Positions 34,209-44,331 of a DNA stretch of 64,000 nucleotides are shown here, piece after piece. Position numbers and translations under genes: made by a program. The stretch is from the NCBI GenBank assembly GCA_020809705.1, contig CP085828.1, forward strand, positions 4,526,001-4,590,000, written 5' to 3'. This DNA is from Calonectria ilicicola (lineage: Eukaryota > Ascomycota > Sordariomycetes > Hypocreales > Nectriaceae). The stretch's first letter is position 1, and each line of letters starts with the position of its first letter. The notes under the pieces are model-generated. The model did no database searches and was not told the origin of the DNA. It saw nothing but the letters and a program-made list of their open reading frames with translations.

Positions 34209-35876
34209 TTAGGCCTGCGAGATTGGATGGCCCTCCTTAATTTTGGTTTGCTTGGACTTGCTCAATTCGACATCAGAGATCGGATTAACTCCATCATATG
34301 CCTCAACAACATCGATGACATCCTCACGAGCAACACCATTGAAACGTTGATCAATTTGCTCAAGCGTAAGACCACTTGTCTCGAGGTAGGTAAACCAAAT
34401 GACAAGGGCCACAAATGCGTTCCAGCACACACCTACGATATAGAACCTGTCACGTTATCGAGTCAGCACTGCCCAAAAAGCTGAGGAAGAAATCATTACC
34501 TCCACTTGATGTCCGCAAGCCCAATGGGAATGACGTATTGATTGAAGAATCCGCTGGAAGAGGTGAATATGCAGTAAAATCTATCAAGAAGTTAGCGCGT
34601 GCGTCAATGTAACAAATTTGTCCACTTACGCCATTCCCTTTGCACGAATCGTAAAGTTCAGCACTTCGGCACAGTACGAGAAAGACAGAGGGGTCCAAGT
34701 TGATGAATAGCCAAATTGAAACAAGAAAACCATGGCAACAATTGCATTTCTGCCACTTGATACACCGGTCGCTTCTGCCGTCAGACCAGCCATGCATGCC
34801 AAAACCGCCGCGCAGAATGCTGTCCCTGCAGTAAGCATGGGAACCCGACCGAATTTGTCAACAACGCAAATTCCGGCGAGGGCAGAGACAAAGGCAACGC
34901 AATTTTGTCCAATATTGATTGCGAATTGGTCCTTTTCTGATGTAATTCCGGCCAAGTCGAGGACGCTGCTGAGATAGAAGGTGATGATACTGGAGCCGAT
35001 TGTTTGCTCAAAAACGCCAAGGGTGAGAAGGATGTAACCTCGATAAAGGTTGGATTTGGTGCTAACGAATGCCTTCCACCAGGCTCTGAATGACTCGAAC
35101 TTGTTTTCTTTCTCATAAGCAATCGTGTCTGTTATTTCTCTGAACTGTGCAACGACAAGAGGATGGGTTACGTCTCCATTGCCGTGGAATTTTCCGAGGA
35201 TATTCAGCGCTTCTTGTTCCTTACCACGCGAAATCAACCAACGTGGGGATTCTGGAATGAAAGGCAGCAGAGCAATGCAGGATAAAGCAGGGCCGGCCAT
35301 GCAAATGCAAATAATGCGCCAACTCCAGTCTCCGGATACGCTTCGGGCACCATATCCAACAGCTGACGAAATAATGGCGCCCAGAAGCCAGCATGTCCAG
35401 TAAAGGCCTGCAACGAAGCCACGGCGGCTTGGGGGTGCTAGTTCAACCAAGTAGGTCGGTACGGCTGCAATATCCACGGCCTTTGCAATCCCGACAAGAA
35501 TACGACCAACAAAGAATTGGCCTTTTGTGGTCGATGTAGAATGAAGGATGCAAGACACCAGGACGATGCATGAGGACACAAGAATACCGCCTTTTCGGCC
35601 GAGCCGATCAACGATGATGCCTGCAAATAAACCACCAGCAATACCTCCGAGGTTTTGAACAGCAGTTAAAAGGCCCTTGGTATTTGTATCTAATTTGAAC
35701 CGAGTTTGAAAGGCATCCTGCATCTATGGTTTTAGTAACTGTCATTTCTCAGCTGAGGCAACAGGCCGTACCAAGATGTTCAAGGATGACATCATGCTGG
35801 AGTCAAACCCAATGGTTGCGCAGTTTAGTGCTGCAACCAAACAAATGATTAACATTTCTCTACTAAGGTCCTTCAT
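34209..35876 (-). CDS. Sugar transporter, MFS (SP family)
   Basis: Exons 35876-35772, 35723-34630, 34580-34500 and 34446-34209 give 505 residues with about 12 spans. The sugar-porter signature is clear: DRLGRKGG after TM2, RILVGIAKA, ELAPPSRRG, the central PESPRWLISRGK, and DKFGRVPML in the second half. The C-terminal part, FFNQYVIPIGL followed by YIVGVCWNAF and TYLETSGLTLEQID, is typical for fungal hexose/oligosaccharide carriers. The N-terminus is short; the first true ATG is 35874-35876 (MKDLSREML), though the open frame extends 69 nt further without an ATG, so an extra 5' exon is possible. All introns GT-AG. Substrate unknown. Confidence 0.9.
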
Positions 35877-36463
35877 TGTGACTTTAGCGAATGCTCTGAG
35901 TAGAGGCAAGATGGGTGGAACGAGGCGAGTGCATTTCAAACTCAAGAAAGGAGCTTGATAGGCTAAGACTTTATATCTATTTATGCTTATCTAGTATGGT
36001 TAGGGTCTTTCACCATTTTGGTCATTTGCGTGAAGCGTGGTCTCGCAGTGATGTGAACCCATGCGTAGCGTTGCTTTGATTTTGGAGCATTGTATCGAAC
36101 GGCTCTAGCGGGGAACGCTTCTAGTTTACGCGGGGATGCCTAATTCTCCTTTGAACAATAGTTAAAGCTGCGTGCGGATGTGAAGACCCTTGAACCTTGC
36201 CCGTCGGAAACTATCTGGTTGGATTAGGCATGATGTGTCGGCCTGTCCGACATTTGATGCGCTGACCTAGTGCATTGGAACTTTGCGGGGTAGCGATATT
36301 CCTGTTAGCTGATTGCTTGACATCTCGGGTACACGTGGTAAAATTGATAAGATTTTTTGAGTTATCCAATCTCGCTTGTGGATGAGACTGGAGAATTGAC
36401 ATTTATCCTGTTCTATGCTTGTATATTTTGCTTATCTTGTGCATTACAGCCAGAACACACGAA
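35877..36463. other. Intergenic, transporter promoter
   Basis: Upstream region of the sugar transporter and downstream flank of the HET pseudogene. No gene seen. Confidence 0.55.
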
Positions 36464-38453
36464 TTACCACCCAAACATGGCCCCCGTGAAACCTGTACTT
36501 AAGAGGTCAATCAACATTCGGATACGAAAACTGGAGTTCTGCACGCCAGGACCAGAATTCGCGTCATATATAGTAACGAAAATAAATAGGGCAAGAAAAA
36601 GACAACAGTTGGCTAACTGTTTGCGCTCCTCTGACCGCAGGCGGAAGGACGTGTCGAGAAGCCAGAACATTGTTGCATTGCGGAGCGCCCAGAAGATTCC
36701 TAGCCAACTAAAAATACTGATAGCACCATCACGTCCTTCTTCATCTCTCTCAATTATTTGTATGCTGTTGAACCATCCTGAAAGCATTTCTAAGAATGTT
36801 TCTTTGTTGAAGTGATGAGTCACTGATCTGGTAGTTATTGTGAGGACGTCCATGTATTCTCCAAGAACTTTCTTTCTCTCAAAGTAAGCTTTGAAAGTTA
36901 CGTTCCTGCTTTGAATTGTTTTTGCCGCCTGTCGCTCAAAGCGCGTGCCCGAGCCATCCGATATTAGGCGGAATATGATTGGTCTTTCGTACGTGTGATT
37001 CCACCTGCGAAACCATGAACGGGAGGTATTATTACTATCGCCTAGAACCGTTCGTGAGTATTGTATGTTGAGGTAACATAAATGCTCCATCCCATCCTTG
37101 AATGTTCTGTAGCAAAACATGGCTTCACCAGGGTTTTCTTCAGTTCGGCGAAGTGAACGGTCTCTTTCCGGACCACAAACCCCCCACCCGTCTCCCCCCT
37201 TTGATGAAATCTCGTCTAATTCTTCTGTTGCCTGTACTAGAAGTGTGTCGTCATATCCTATGCTCAGATCCGAATTTTTCATCGGGATATGGACAACATA
37301 TTGATTGGACCATCGCAGCTTTCTCACTGCAAATCGGATCGGAGGATATTTTCTAAATCGCCGCACATAATAATTTCTCCCGAGCTTAATGAGTGACGAT
37401 CTTAAGCCGTTATCTGGATGACCAAAGGGAATGACAATTATATGTGAGAAATCGTTGAGGAGGCGACAGTTGAGGAGTCCGTATAGTTGATTTTCGTTGT
37501 CATTTTCGACAATAGCCAACGGCAGCTCCATGCGAAATCCATTCTCTATTCGTTCGCAAGATCGTGTCGTAGCATGACTCCAAGCTCTACATGGAACGAT
37601 GTCGGCGCACGCGGCGAAATCGTCCGGTGATTTTGCCAAAGCCCCAATTTCATCGCTTCCAATGGTGATTTGACCAAAGCCCAAGCAAATATACTTTGAT
37701 CACTTTCCTGTTCAATTATGGCTTCCTGCAGCCTTTTGAATGCCTTTTCGCCTTCGCCATATAGAAGAGGCATATTCACATCAAAGATCCCAAGAAGTGA
37801 GTAAGCTCTATCCTCGAGCCTGGTGGTTCGCCGGCTTGCGGCCCAAGACATTCTTTGGGCAATACTGGCTTCATTTATACGACGATGACTGAGAACTTCA
37901 ACTGGAATGTGCGTGATGTTGGATATAAGGTGTCGGAGAGTTGAGCGATCGCCCAGCACCTTCCATGAGCTGTCGTAGAACACCACGGTTTTCGGGGTGA
38001 GCAGTTCTTGCAAGGTCCAGCCTCTTGTGAACCATGCGCTTTGACGGAATGCTGAGCCAATTTCGCTGATTTCGCTGATGTCTTTTGGAGTGGGAACATC
38101 TTCTAGGTAGGTGTAACAAATATCGGAGTCTTGATACCAACGGAACATGGAATTGATCGACTCTTGAAGTTCGACATCGTCTGTTTTGTCGATGCAGCAA
38201 GTGTCGATCTAGACCCATTCAATGCGGTTTTTCTGAGCTATTTCGCAACATTTGTTAATTTTTGATAGCTGGCTTGGAAGAATGAGGGATGTTGTCGGTC
38301 GCTTCCGTCATTTAGGGCAGCTTGCAGGCTCTCAAATTCTTGGAGAGTTATTTCCGAGCCGATCCATCTGTGCGAGAGAATTGCGTAAGGGGGGCGCTCA
38401 ATTTCATCTAAAAATGTATGGAATTGTTTTGTTCGAGAGTTTAGTAGGCGCAT
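36464..38453 (-). pseudogene. HET-domain gene, disrupted by frameshifts and a nonsense codon
   Basis: Homology to heterokaryon-incompatibility (HET) proteins runs through three frames. The start MRLLNSRTKQF (38453) and AILSHRWIGSE are normal. After SFFQASYQK (about 38262) the frame must shift by one base in an A-run to continue INKCCEIAQK; a GC-AG intron around 38272-38325 is a weaker alternative. The invariant Trp of VWIDTCCIDK is TAG (38211-38209). The core then reads normally (SAWFTRGWTLQELLTP, LLGIFDVNMPLLYGEGEKAF) to SDQSIFAW, where one G is missing from a G-run near 37680. The remaining 406 residues are open and end with two possible membrane helices. Two single-base losses in homopolymers could be sequencing errors; the TAG would still break it. 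Probably an inactive allele. Confidence 0.82.
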
Positions 38454-39114
38454 ATTTCCCGGGAATTAGCTAGATTGCTGGTAGCGGTGGTTGACAAAAT
38501 GTGGTGAGGAGAGCTATTTAATCGGTGAGATCAGCATGGCGTTGGTTCAGCTGAGTTCAGCCTCAAGGGGCGGGTCAAGAATCCAAGGCTTTTGACGGGC
38601 TCTCCACTTGGTTATTGGCTGGAGGGAGGCATCCCGATCACCGGATCTCCGATGTGGTTAACTAGTTTACTGTGTGGTTGGCTGCAAGCGGGTTTTAGAG
38701 GACACTTTTCTGAACTAAACGCGCCACACGGCAAATGCGCGCCGGACAATGTGCACCAAACCATCCCCCAACCCAATTGAGCTAACAGGATTTAAATATG
38801 AAAAGCCCTTTAGATGTCTATTATCCCGTAACACTAAAATAAAAACACTTATTAGACGAACTGTTAGATTTATAGACTATCTAGTACTAATTACAGCTTT
38901 ACTTTGTTTACAACACTCATCATCCTAGAATGAGTGTGATGCCACCAGTATATGCCAATTCTCTTTCGGGATATGCGAAGCTCAAAGGACCAGCCCATTA
39001 ATCCTCCTTCTCCACGGAGTCGGCATTGACTAAAAAGCCTCATTAAACATGGACTCTGTGACGATTGAAGGAAACCAGCCTCTAGAAATCGCCAACAGCA
39101 TATGAATGCTTACT
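38454..39114. other. Intergenic, HET pseudogene promoter
   Basis: No gene. A hairpin at 38913-38937 (8-bp stem ACACTCAT, 9-nt loop) stands out in A/T-rich DNA. Confidence 0.55.
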
Positions 39115-39660
39115 CTAGTCGGTAGTAGCGTCAAAGGAGAGGGAGGTGGACGTCTGACCAGCGGCATCCTCATCCTGCGAAATGTTGTTCTGCAACTTGG
39201 TCTGCTCTGTTGCGAGCTTGTCTGAGACATCTTGACCTTGTGCCTGTTGGGCCTGAAGCTTTAGGATGGTGGCGGTGAGCTTCAGAACCTTGTTCTTGAT
39301 CTTTCCTCGCTATTTCAGGTTTGTTAGCATGGTTTGTTAGATACTCCGTGAGAATCGTACCTGGAGGGCAGCAGCCTGTTCGCCCGACGCTGCGTCAATG
39401 GCAGGGTTGAAAGCCTCAGTCTCAGCATCGTTGGCAATCTGATTGACACTGTTCAAGAAATCCAAATCAGATTTCTCAACAGTGGAAAGGTCGTTGGGCA
39501 GACCGGACAGCTTGGCAAGGGCCTCTTGCTGGGCATTTCCAGCTACGCCTCCGCTAATGGAGAGATCGTTGTATGAAGTTGTGGTGAAAACTGCTCGCTT
39601 GTTCAAGGGTGCAGCTGAGGCAAGGGCAGCAAGGCCGAAAGCGACAAGAGAGAATTTCAT
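39115..39660 (-). CDS. Small secreted protein, fungal-specific family
   Basis: Exons 39660-39361 and 39309-39115, with a 51-nt GT-AG intron, give 164 residues. A signal peptide covers 1-18 (MKFSLVAFGLAALASAAP) followed by a Kex2-like NKR. The mature protein is small, without Cys, helical and Gln/Ala-rich (KVLKLTATILKLQAQQAQG), ending DATTD. I know this as a widespread uncharacterised secreted family of filamentous ascomycetes, sometimes abundant in secretomes; function is unknown. A TATAAAA box (minus strand, 39834-39840) lies about 175 bp upstream. It sits between two HET-type genes, probably by chance. Confidence 0.88.
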
Positions 39661-40961
39661 GTTGGATGTTGGGGACTGGTTTATAGATATTAGATGGATA
39701 GTGGGGCAAGATAGAAGCCACAAGCGATGGAACGCAAAAAAGGAAAACAAGACGGTGGGTGCAGCACAGCTGTCAAAGGATTAAATGTGATTGAGTTGTT
39801 GATAGAGTTGTTTAAAGCTGGAGATCAAACTGCTTTTATATTCAACGCCTTCAAGACAAAGAGGTTTGGTCTCGGCCACACCGCAGTCAAACCCATTAGA
39901 CTGCATTGTCCCATCGCAGATCACACACGAGTGCGGGAAGGAGGCATAACCCGGAACAAGACGAGATGCAGATAGCAGAAAGCGGCTAGGGCAGCAGGGG
40001 ACAATTGTCCCCGTGGTGGTTGTTCTGACACAACCAAGTGCGTATGAGAATATGGCGCTTAAGAGATGTACTGCAAAAATAATCCAATCCGTCACTGGCT
40101 TCCAAGGCGATAGCCAGACTGAGCTACTACACACGTTACAAGTTTCACACTTCGGGCGAGACGTCGGAACGCGGTGGGGCTGGCGTCGCTGAGTGTCACT
40201 ACACCCTGTCAACCCAGCTCCGAAAAAGGCTAGGGTGCCTTTTTAAGCGCTTTTCAACCGTCTCATCCCCCTAGTGCGTAGCTAAACTACTGTAAGATCT
40301 TTCTCGAGGAAGAGGCCCCTTCGTCTCCGAGTGGTTCACCTGCCACAAAGCGACCGTCAGCATTCGGCAACGTCTCGGAGCTTGCCGATAAGGCGCATCG
40401 TGATTGCATGAGCTTGGCAACTTAAATTTGCATCAATGTTGTAGCACCATGTCTGGAAATAGCGGAAATAGCTGGGTGCGCTTGATTTTACTTCTAATTA
40501 AAGAACTTGGCCGATTTGTTTGCCCATGTTAGTATGAAATAGGTTTTGCTGTGACCCTATTTTGCGGCTCTCCTTACTAAGTTGCAAAGGGACTCATAAC
40601 ATTGTTCATATGGCTATTATCAAGGCAATGCACTTGCTCTTCCAGATCACATGATCGGATGAAGCCGAAGAACCGATCTCAGCCATTAGATAAGCTGATG
40701 CCTGGGATCAAGTCTTTTCAGCTGAGGTAGCGAGCTAGTAATCACGCCTCCGCTCACTAACATTGGTGTGCACACCAAATCGGACATGGCCTCTCCATAG
40801 CCGCAATCACAGCCACTGTGACTTTGTCTGGTTGCCTTGCGAGCCATGAAATCACGCAAAACCTGTTCTTTTTCAAAATGACCCCATAACGAACTGTGCT
40901 TATCGCCAGCCCTTTTCTTCCCATTTTCTTTTTCGTTTTAAGTCACCTGGTTCCAATCAAG
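39661..40961. other. Divergent intergenic region
   Basis: 1.3 kb shared promoter of the small secreted protein gene (-) and the intact HET gene (+). The minus-strand frame at 39781-40212 lacks any domain. No gene supported. Confidence 0.55.
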
Positions 40962-42851
40962 ATGCGACTCTTGAACACTCAGACACTGCAGCTTGAAACC
41001 TGGGAGGGTAAACCGCCCAAATACGCCATTCTATCACATACTTGGGGCAATGCAGAGCTTCTATTTAGTGAAATAAACAACGAACCTGCCGATCGCTACC
41101 CGCGAAGGGCAGGTTTCAAGAAGGTTAGTGACTTTTGTCACAAAGCTTTATCCGATGGCCACCTCTACGCCTGGGTTGATACTTGCTGCATCAATAAAGA
41201 TAGCAGTGCGGAGCTCTCAGAAGCTATCAACTCAATGTTTAGCTGGTACAACCAATCCACTGTCTGCTACGCTTATCTTGAAGACATTACGAAAGGCTCT
41301 CCCCTCAAGAGTTCCCGGTGGTTCACTCGCGGGTGGACTCTTCAGGAGCTCATTGCGCCTACTAGTTTGCATGTTTATGACAAAGACTGGATGTTCATTG
41401 GCAATCGCTTCTCATTGGCAACCACCCTTGCAGAAATCACTGGCATTCATGAAACAGTACTCAGGCATGGCCACTCTCCATATCCCCAGGAATTGGAGGC
41501 ACATTACCCTGGCGAAACCGAAGAATATTGCCACGCCTGCGGTTCTAAGTGGTGGTATTCAGTTTATCAAGACGGCCTAGCACAATTTTCTGTTGCCCAT
41601 CGCATGAGTTGGGCTTCAAAGCGATGTACAACAAGGCAAGAAGATATGGGATATTGTCTATTTGGGATATTTGACATTAACTTGCCTCTTATTTATGGTG
41701 AGGGCCCGAAAGCCTTTACTAGGGTACAAGAGGCAATCATTCAGCGGACACAAGATCAATCTATTCTAGCTTTTCGTGCTTTACAGGAAGGTGACATCCT
41801 GGCCTCTGACCCATCATGCTTTTCCTTTGGCGATATACATCAGTCTTGGGCCATGGCCCAAGACACAGATGTCTTAAGAACGCCAAATTCCAAAATGTAT
41901 TTGGAAAATAATGAGATACAAGTAAATATTCTACTGTGTCCATTACAAAAGTTTGTAGTTTCGAGAGAAACGGCTCTTTATCTTGGAATTCTAGACTGCA
42001 CACTTGGCATGGATTTACTGTCTCGGCCTGCAATTATACTACAAAGAGTGTCAGTACATGCTTCCTCTTATAGAAGATGCTATAGCGAGACTATATTCTC
42101 TATCAATGGGCTAAGGAACGGCTATGCTCTGCATAGTATACCTTCTTGTGAACCGGGAAAAAGTAGGTCGATTCTGAGATGAAGTATCGCAGCACTAATA
42201 TGGATGCGATTAGACAATGTATATGCGATCGAATTTGACTTGAGCCAGGCGCAGTATCAAGATATAACCATTGTTTCTAAACCGGGCTCAGGACATACAC
42301 CCGCCATGTGCGGCCCGCCAGTTCGAGTCAGAAACTTGTCACAGCCTAATCATGGGCGATATCATATTGCGAGCTCATTTCCTGAAGGCATTTCTCAAAA
42401 TTTCCTCTTCCCCAATCCGAAGAACTTGAGGGGAATTGTCATGGTGCACAAGGAGAAGATCCCGTCATTTTGCGTAGTCTGGGAATTGCATTCATCAAAC
42501 AGTTTTCACCAGACCTTGTTTATCCGATCTCTCCAATACGCCACAATGTGGTGCAAAATTTGGAGCATTGAGGAATTGAAACTTCGAACAGATTGTGAAG
42601 TTGAAGCAACAGCAATAGGACAAGATATAATGAGAAGCTTTCGTCATAAACATGATTGGAATGGCGTGCTTTACCCCTCCTTGGGTTTTAAAAAGCCGTT
42701 CGATTACTGTTATGTCCAAAATGAAAATGAACAAGTCACAGCAAAATTCAATCTTGCATCATTTTTAGGTAGCGCAATTCTTGAGTTGGAAATCGAAATT
42801 GTCAAAAGCGATGCTTCAGCACCTCCACGACTATTTTCAGCGAAACTGTGA
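40962..42851 (+). CDS. HET-domain protein (heterokaryon incompatibility type), intact
   Basis: Exons 40962-42162 and 42214-42851 give 612 residues. HET domains (TIR-like fold) trigger cell death on non-self fusion when activated by partner proteins. The domain covers residues 1-180: MRLLNTQTLQLETW, AILSHTWGNAE, the core WVDTCCINKDSS, SMFSWYNQSTVCYAYLED and SSRWFTRGWTLQELIAP, then the usual LFGIFDINLPLIYGEG near 265. An apparent in-frame TGA at 42180-42182 falls inside a 51-nt intron (donor GTAGGT at 42163, branch CACTAAT, acceptor TAG at 42213), so the gene is not broken. An insert with a possible zinc knuckle (CHACGSKWW) is unusual within the post-HET part. It converges with the unrecognised 334-residue gene. 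Confidence 0.87.
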
Positions 42852-43326
42852 GGCGTTCTGATGAAATAAGAAGAGGGAAATGATCTTTCCTACTTTTGAT
42901 CAAGAAGTTCTTTCTGTGTTTCAGGGTACGAAATAGATGTCCGTAGACACATAACGGGTATAAATAGGAGATGAATAATTTTATAACCCGAATCAAATTA
43001 TTTCCTAAAGCTAGGGTGCTTCAGCCTGGCAGTGTATTTGTACCAACGAAAAAGAAACTCGAAGAGATTTCATTTCTAGCTATACCTCGACTAATAAAAA
43101 GGATCACAGCAATAGTTTAAAAAGCTGAGACGTTAGTATTCGACGAGACAATGGAAAATACAAAGGCTCGTCTACCGAACGAAATCTCCAGGCCCCTATA
43201 CAATTCTGATACTATTCTACACGAAAATCTCCCTTGCAATTTCATACTTATCACCCAATGATGCCTAGTGACCGAATATGTTTTTCGACGCCCCTGCTCC
43301 TGACTGATTGAGAACCACCTTCTTCC
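42852..43326. other. Tail-to-tail intergenic region
   Basis: 475 bp between the HET gene and the 334-residue gene. Nothing distinct seen. Confidence 0.6.
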
Positions 43327-44331
43327 TCAGTTCTTCCAGGTTGTTTTCAGTGTTTCATTGGGCGCCACCTCATCAGGAATAATGTGGGTGGCGATCCGCT
43401 TTTTCATGAAAAATATGATGTTTTTCTTTACTTTTTCAACGTCGGCGTTGACCGATTCGATGACTTTCGCACCCGTTCCCGGCTTGAGGCTATTCCAATA
43501 AGCCCTTGTCAAGTCCGGAAATGCTCGGTAAAATTCTGCTAAATCAATCTCATATAATTCTCCCGCCAGGGATGAGTCAACTTGGTTTAGAAGCGTCTCA
43601 ATCATGCTCAGGCTTTTCACCCACAAATCCATTCTCGCAACGGCCTTTCCATTCTGGGTCAAGATGAACGTCTTTATCTCACCAGACTCTCGGAGATCAT
43701 TTAGCGCGTTGGACATGACTAATCGCTCGTTTTGGGTGATGTTCTCGATTTCGATGTCGTAAACCCTCTTTTGGCGGATCTTGTTGTAGTTTTCCATCAT
43801 GCCTTCCACTAAAATGCCCCACCGTTCCATCTTCTTAGCTTCTTCGTTCTCGCCTATCCAAACGACAATGGCGATAGCGGTGACTGCAGCTGCGGCGCCG
43901 GCTGTGAAGGCGGTCAAAGTGCCACCTGTGGTAGCGGTAATGATGGTGAGGAACCCATTCACCAACTTAATAGCAAACCTTTGGTTGCTTGCCTTCTTGT
44001 ACGAGTTGTCGTATTCGGTTAGAAAGGCGCCAGCGATGTTCTCAACGCCTTTTTCACGCACTGTGCCCACGACAGCATCAGCGAGAATAAATGGTGCATT
44101 CACGATAGCATCGGTGATCCAGTCGAGGAGATTGAAGGATGCAGAGCCACGAAGAAATTCGGACGCTACATCTATGGTAGTTTCACAAATGGAAGCGGCC
44201 AAATCTTTATTCTGGGTTGTGTAGCTGTTCCAGAGGCTTTCTCGGGTGACAAGTGCGGGCTTGAGATTGACTTTCTTCATCTTCCAAGTAGCTACTTCGG
44301 CCGCGGCCTGTTGCTCGGTCATGTAGCGCAT
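43327..44331 (-). CDS. Unrecognised 334-residue protein with central hydrophobic hairpin
   Basis: Single exon; I do not recognise a family. Start at 44329-44331 (MRYMTEQQ) is supported by a TATATATA run at 44415-44422 about 85 bp upstream. Residues 1-118 are mixed helical with one mildly hydrophobic helix (66-90). Residues 119-160 are a long Gly/Ala/Thr-rich hydrophobic stretch (GFLTIITATTGGTLT then FTAGAAAAVTAIAIVVW), long enough for two membrane passes or a buried hairpin. Residues 161-334 are charged and helical, with KKMERWGILVEGMMENYNKI and a Lys-rich end. No signal peptide and no cysteine pairs. Helical halves around one hydrophobic hairpin recall alpha-helical membrane-perforating proteins, but there is no motif-level evidence. 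Its position converging on a HET gene makes a partner role conceivable. Confidence 0.7.
   Translation of the reverse strand: MRYMTEQQAAAEVATWKMKKVNLKPALVTRESLWNSYTTQNKDLAASICETTIDVASEFLRGSASFNLLDWITDAIVNAPFILADAVVGTVREKGVENIAGAFLTEYDNSYKKASNQRFAIKLVNGFLTIITATTGGTLTAFTAGAAAAVTAIAIVVWIGENEEAKKMERWGILVEGMMENYNKIRQKRVYDIEIENITQNERLVMSNALNDLRESGEIKTFILTQNGKAVARMDLWVKSLSMIETLLNQVDSSLAGELYEIDLAEFYRAFPDLTRAYWNSLKPGTGAKVIESVNADVEKVKKNIIFFMKKRIATHIIPDEVAPNETLKTTWKN

Noticed and set aside
42180..42182. In-frame TGA that seems to split the second HET gene into two genes
   Set aside because: It lies in a 51-nt stretch with GTAGGT donor, CACTAAT branch and TAG acceptor; removal keeps the frame and joins good HET-protein sequence.
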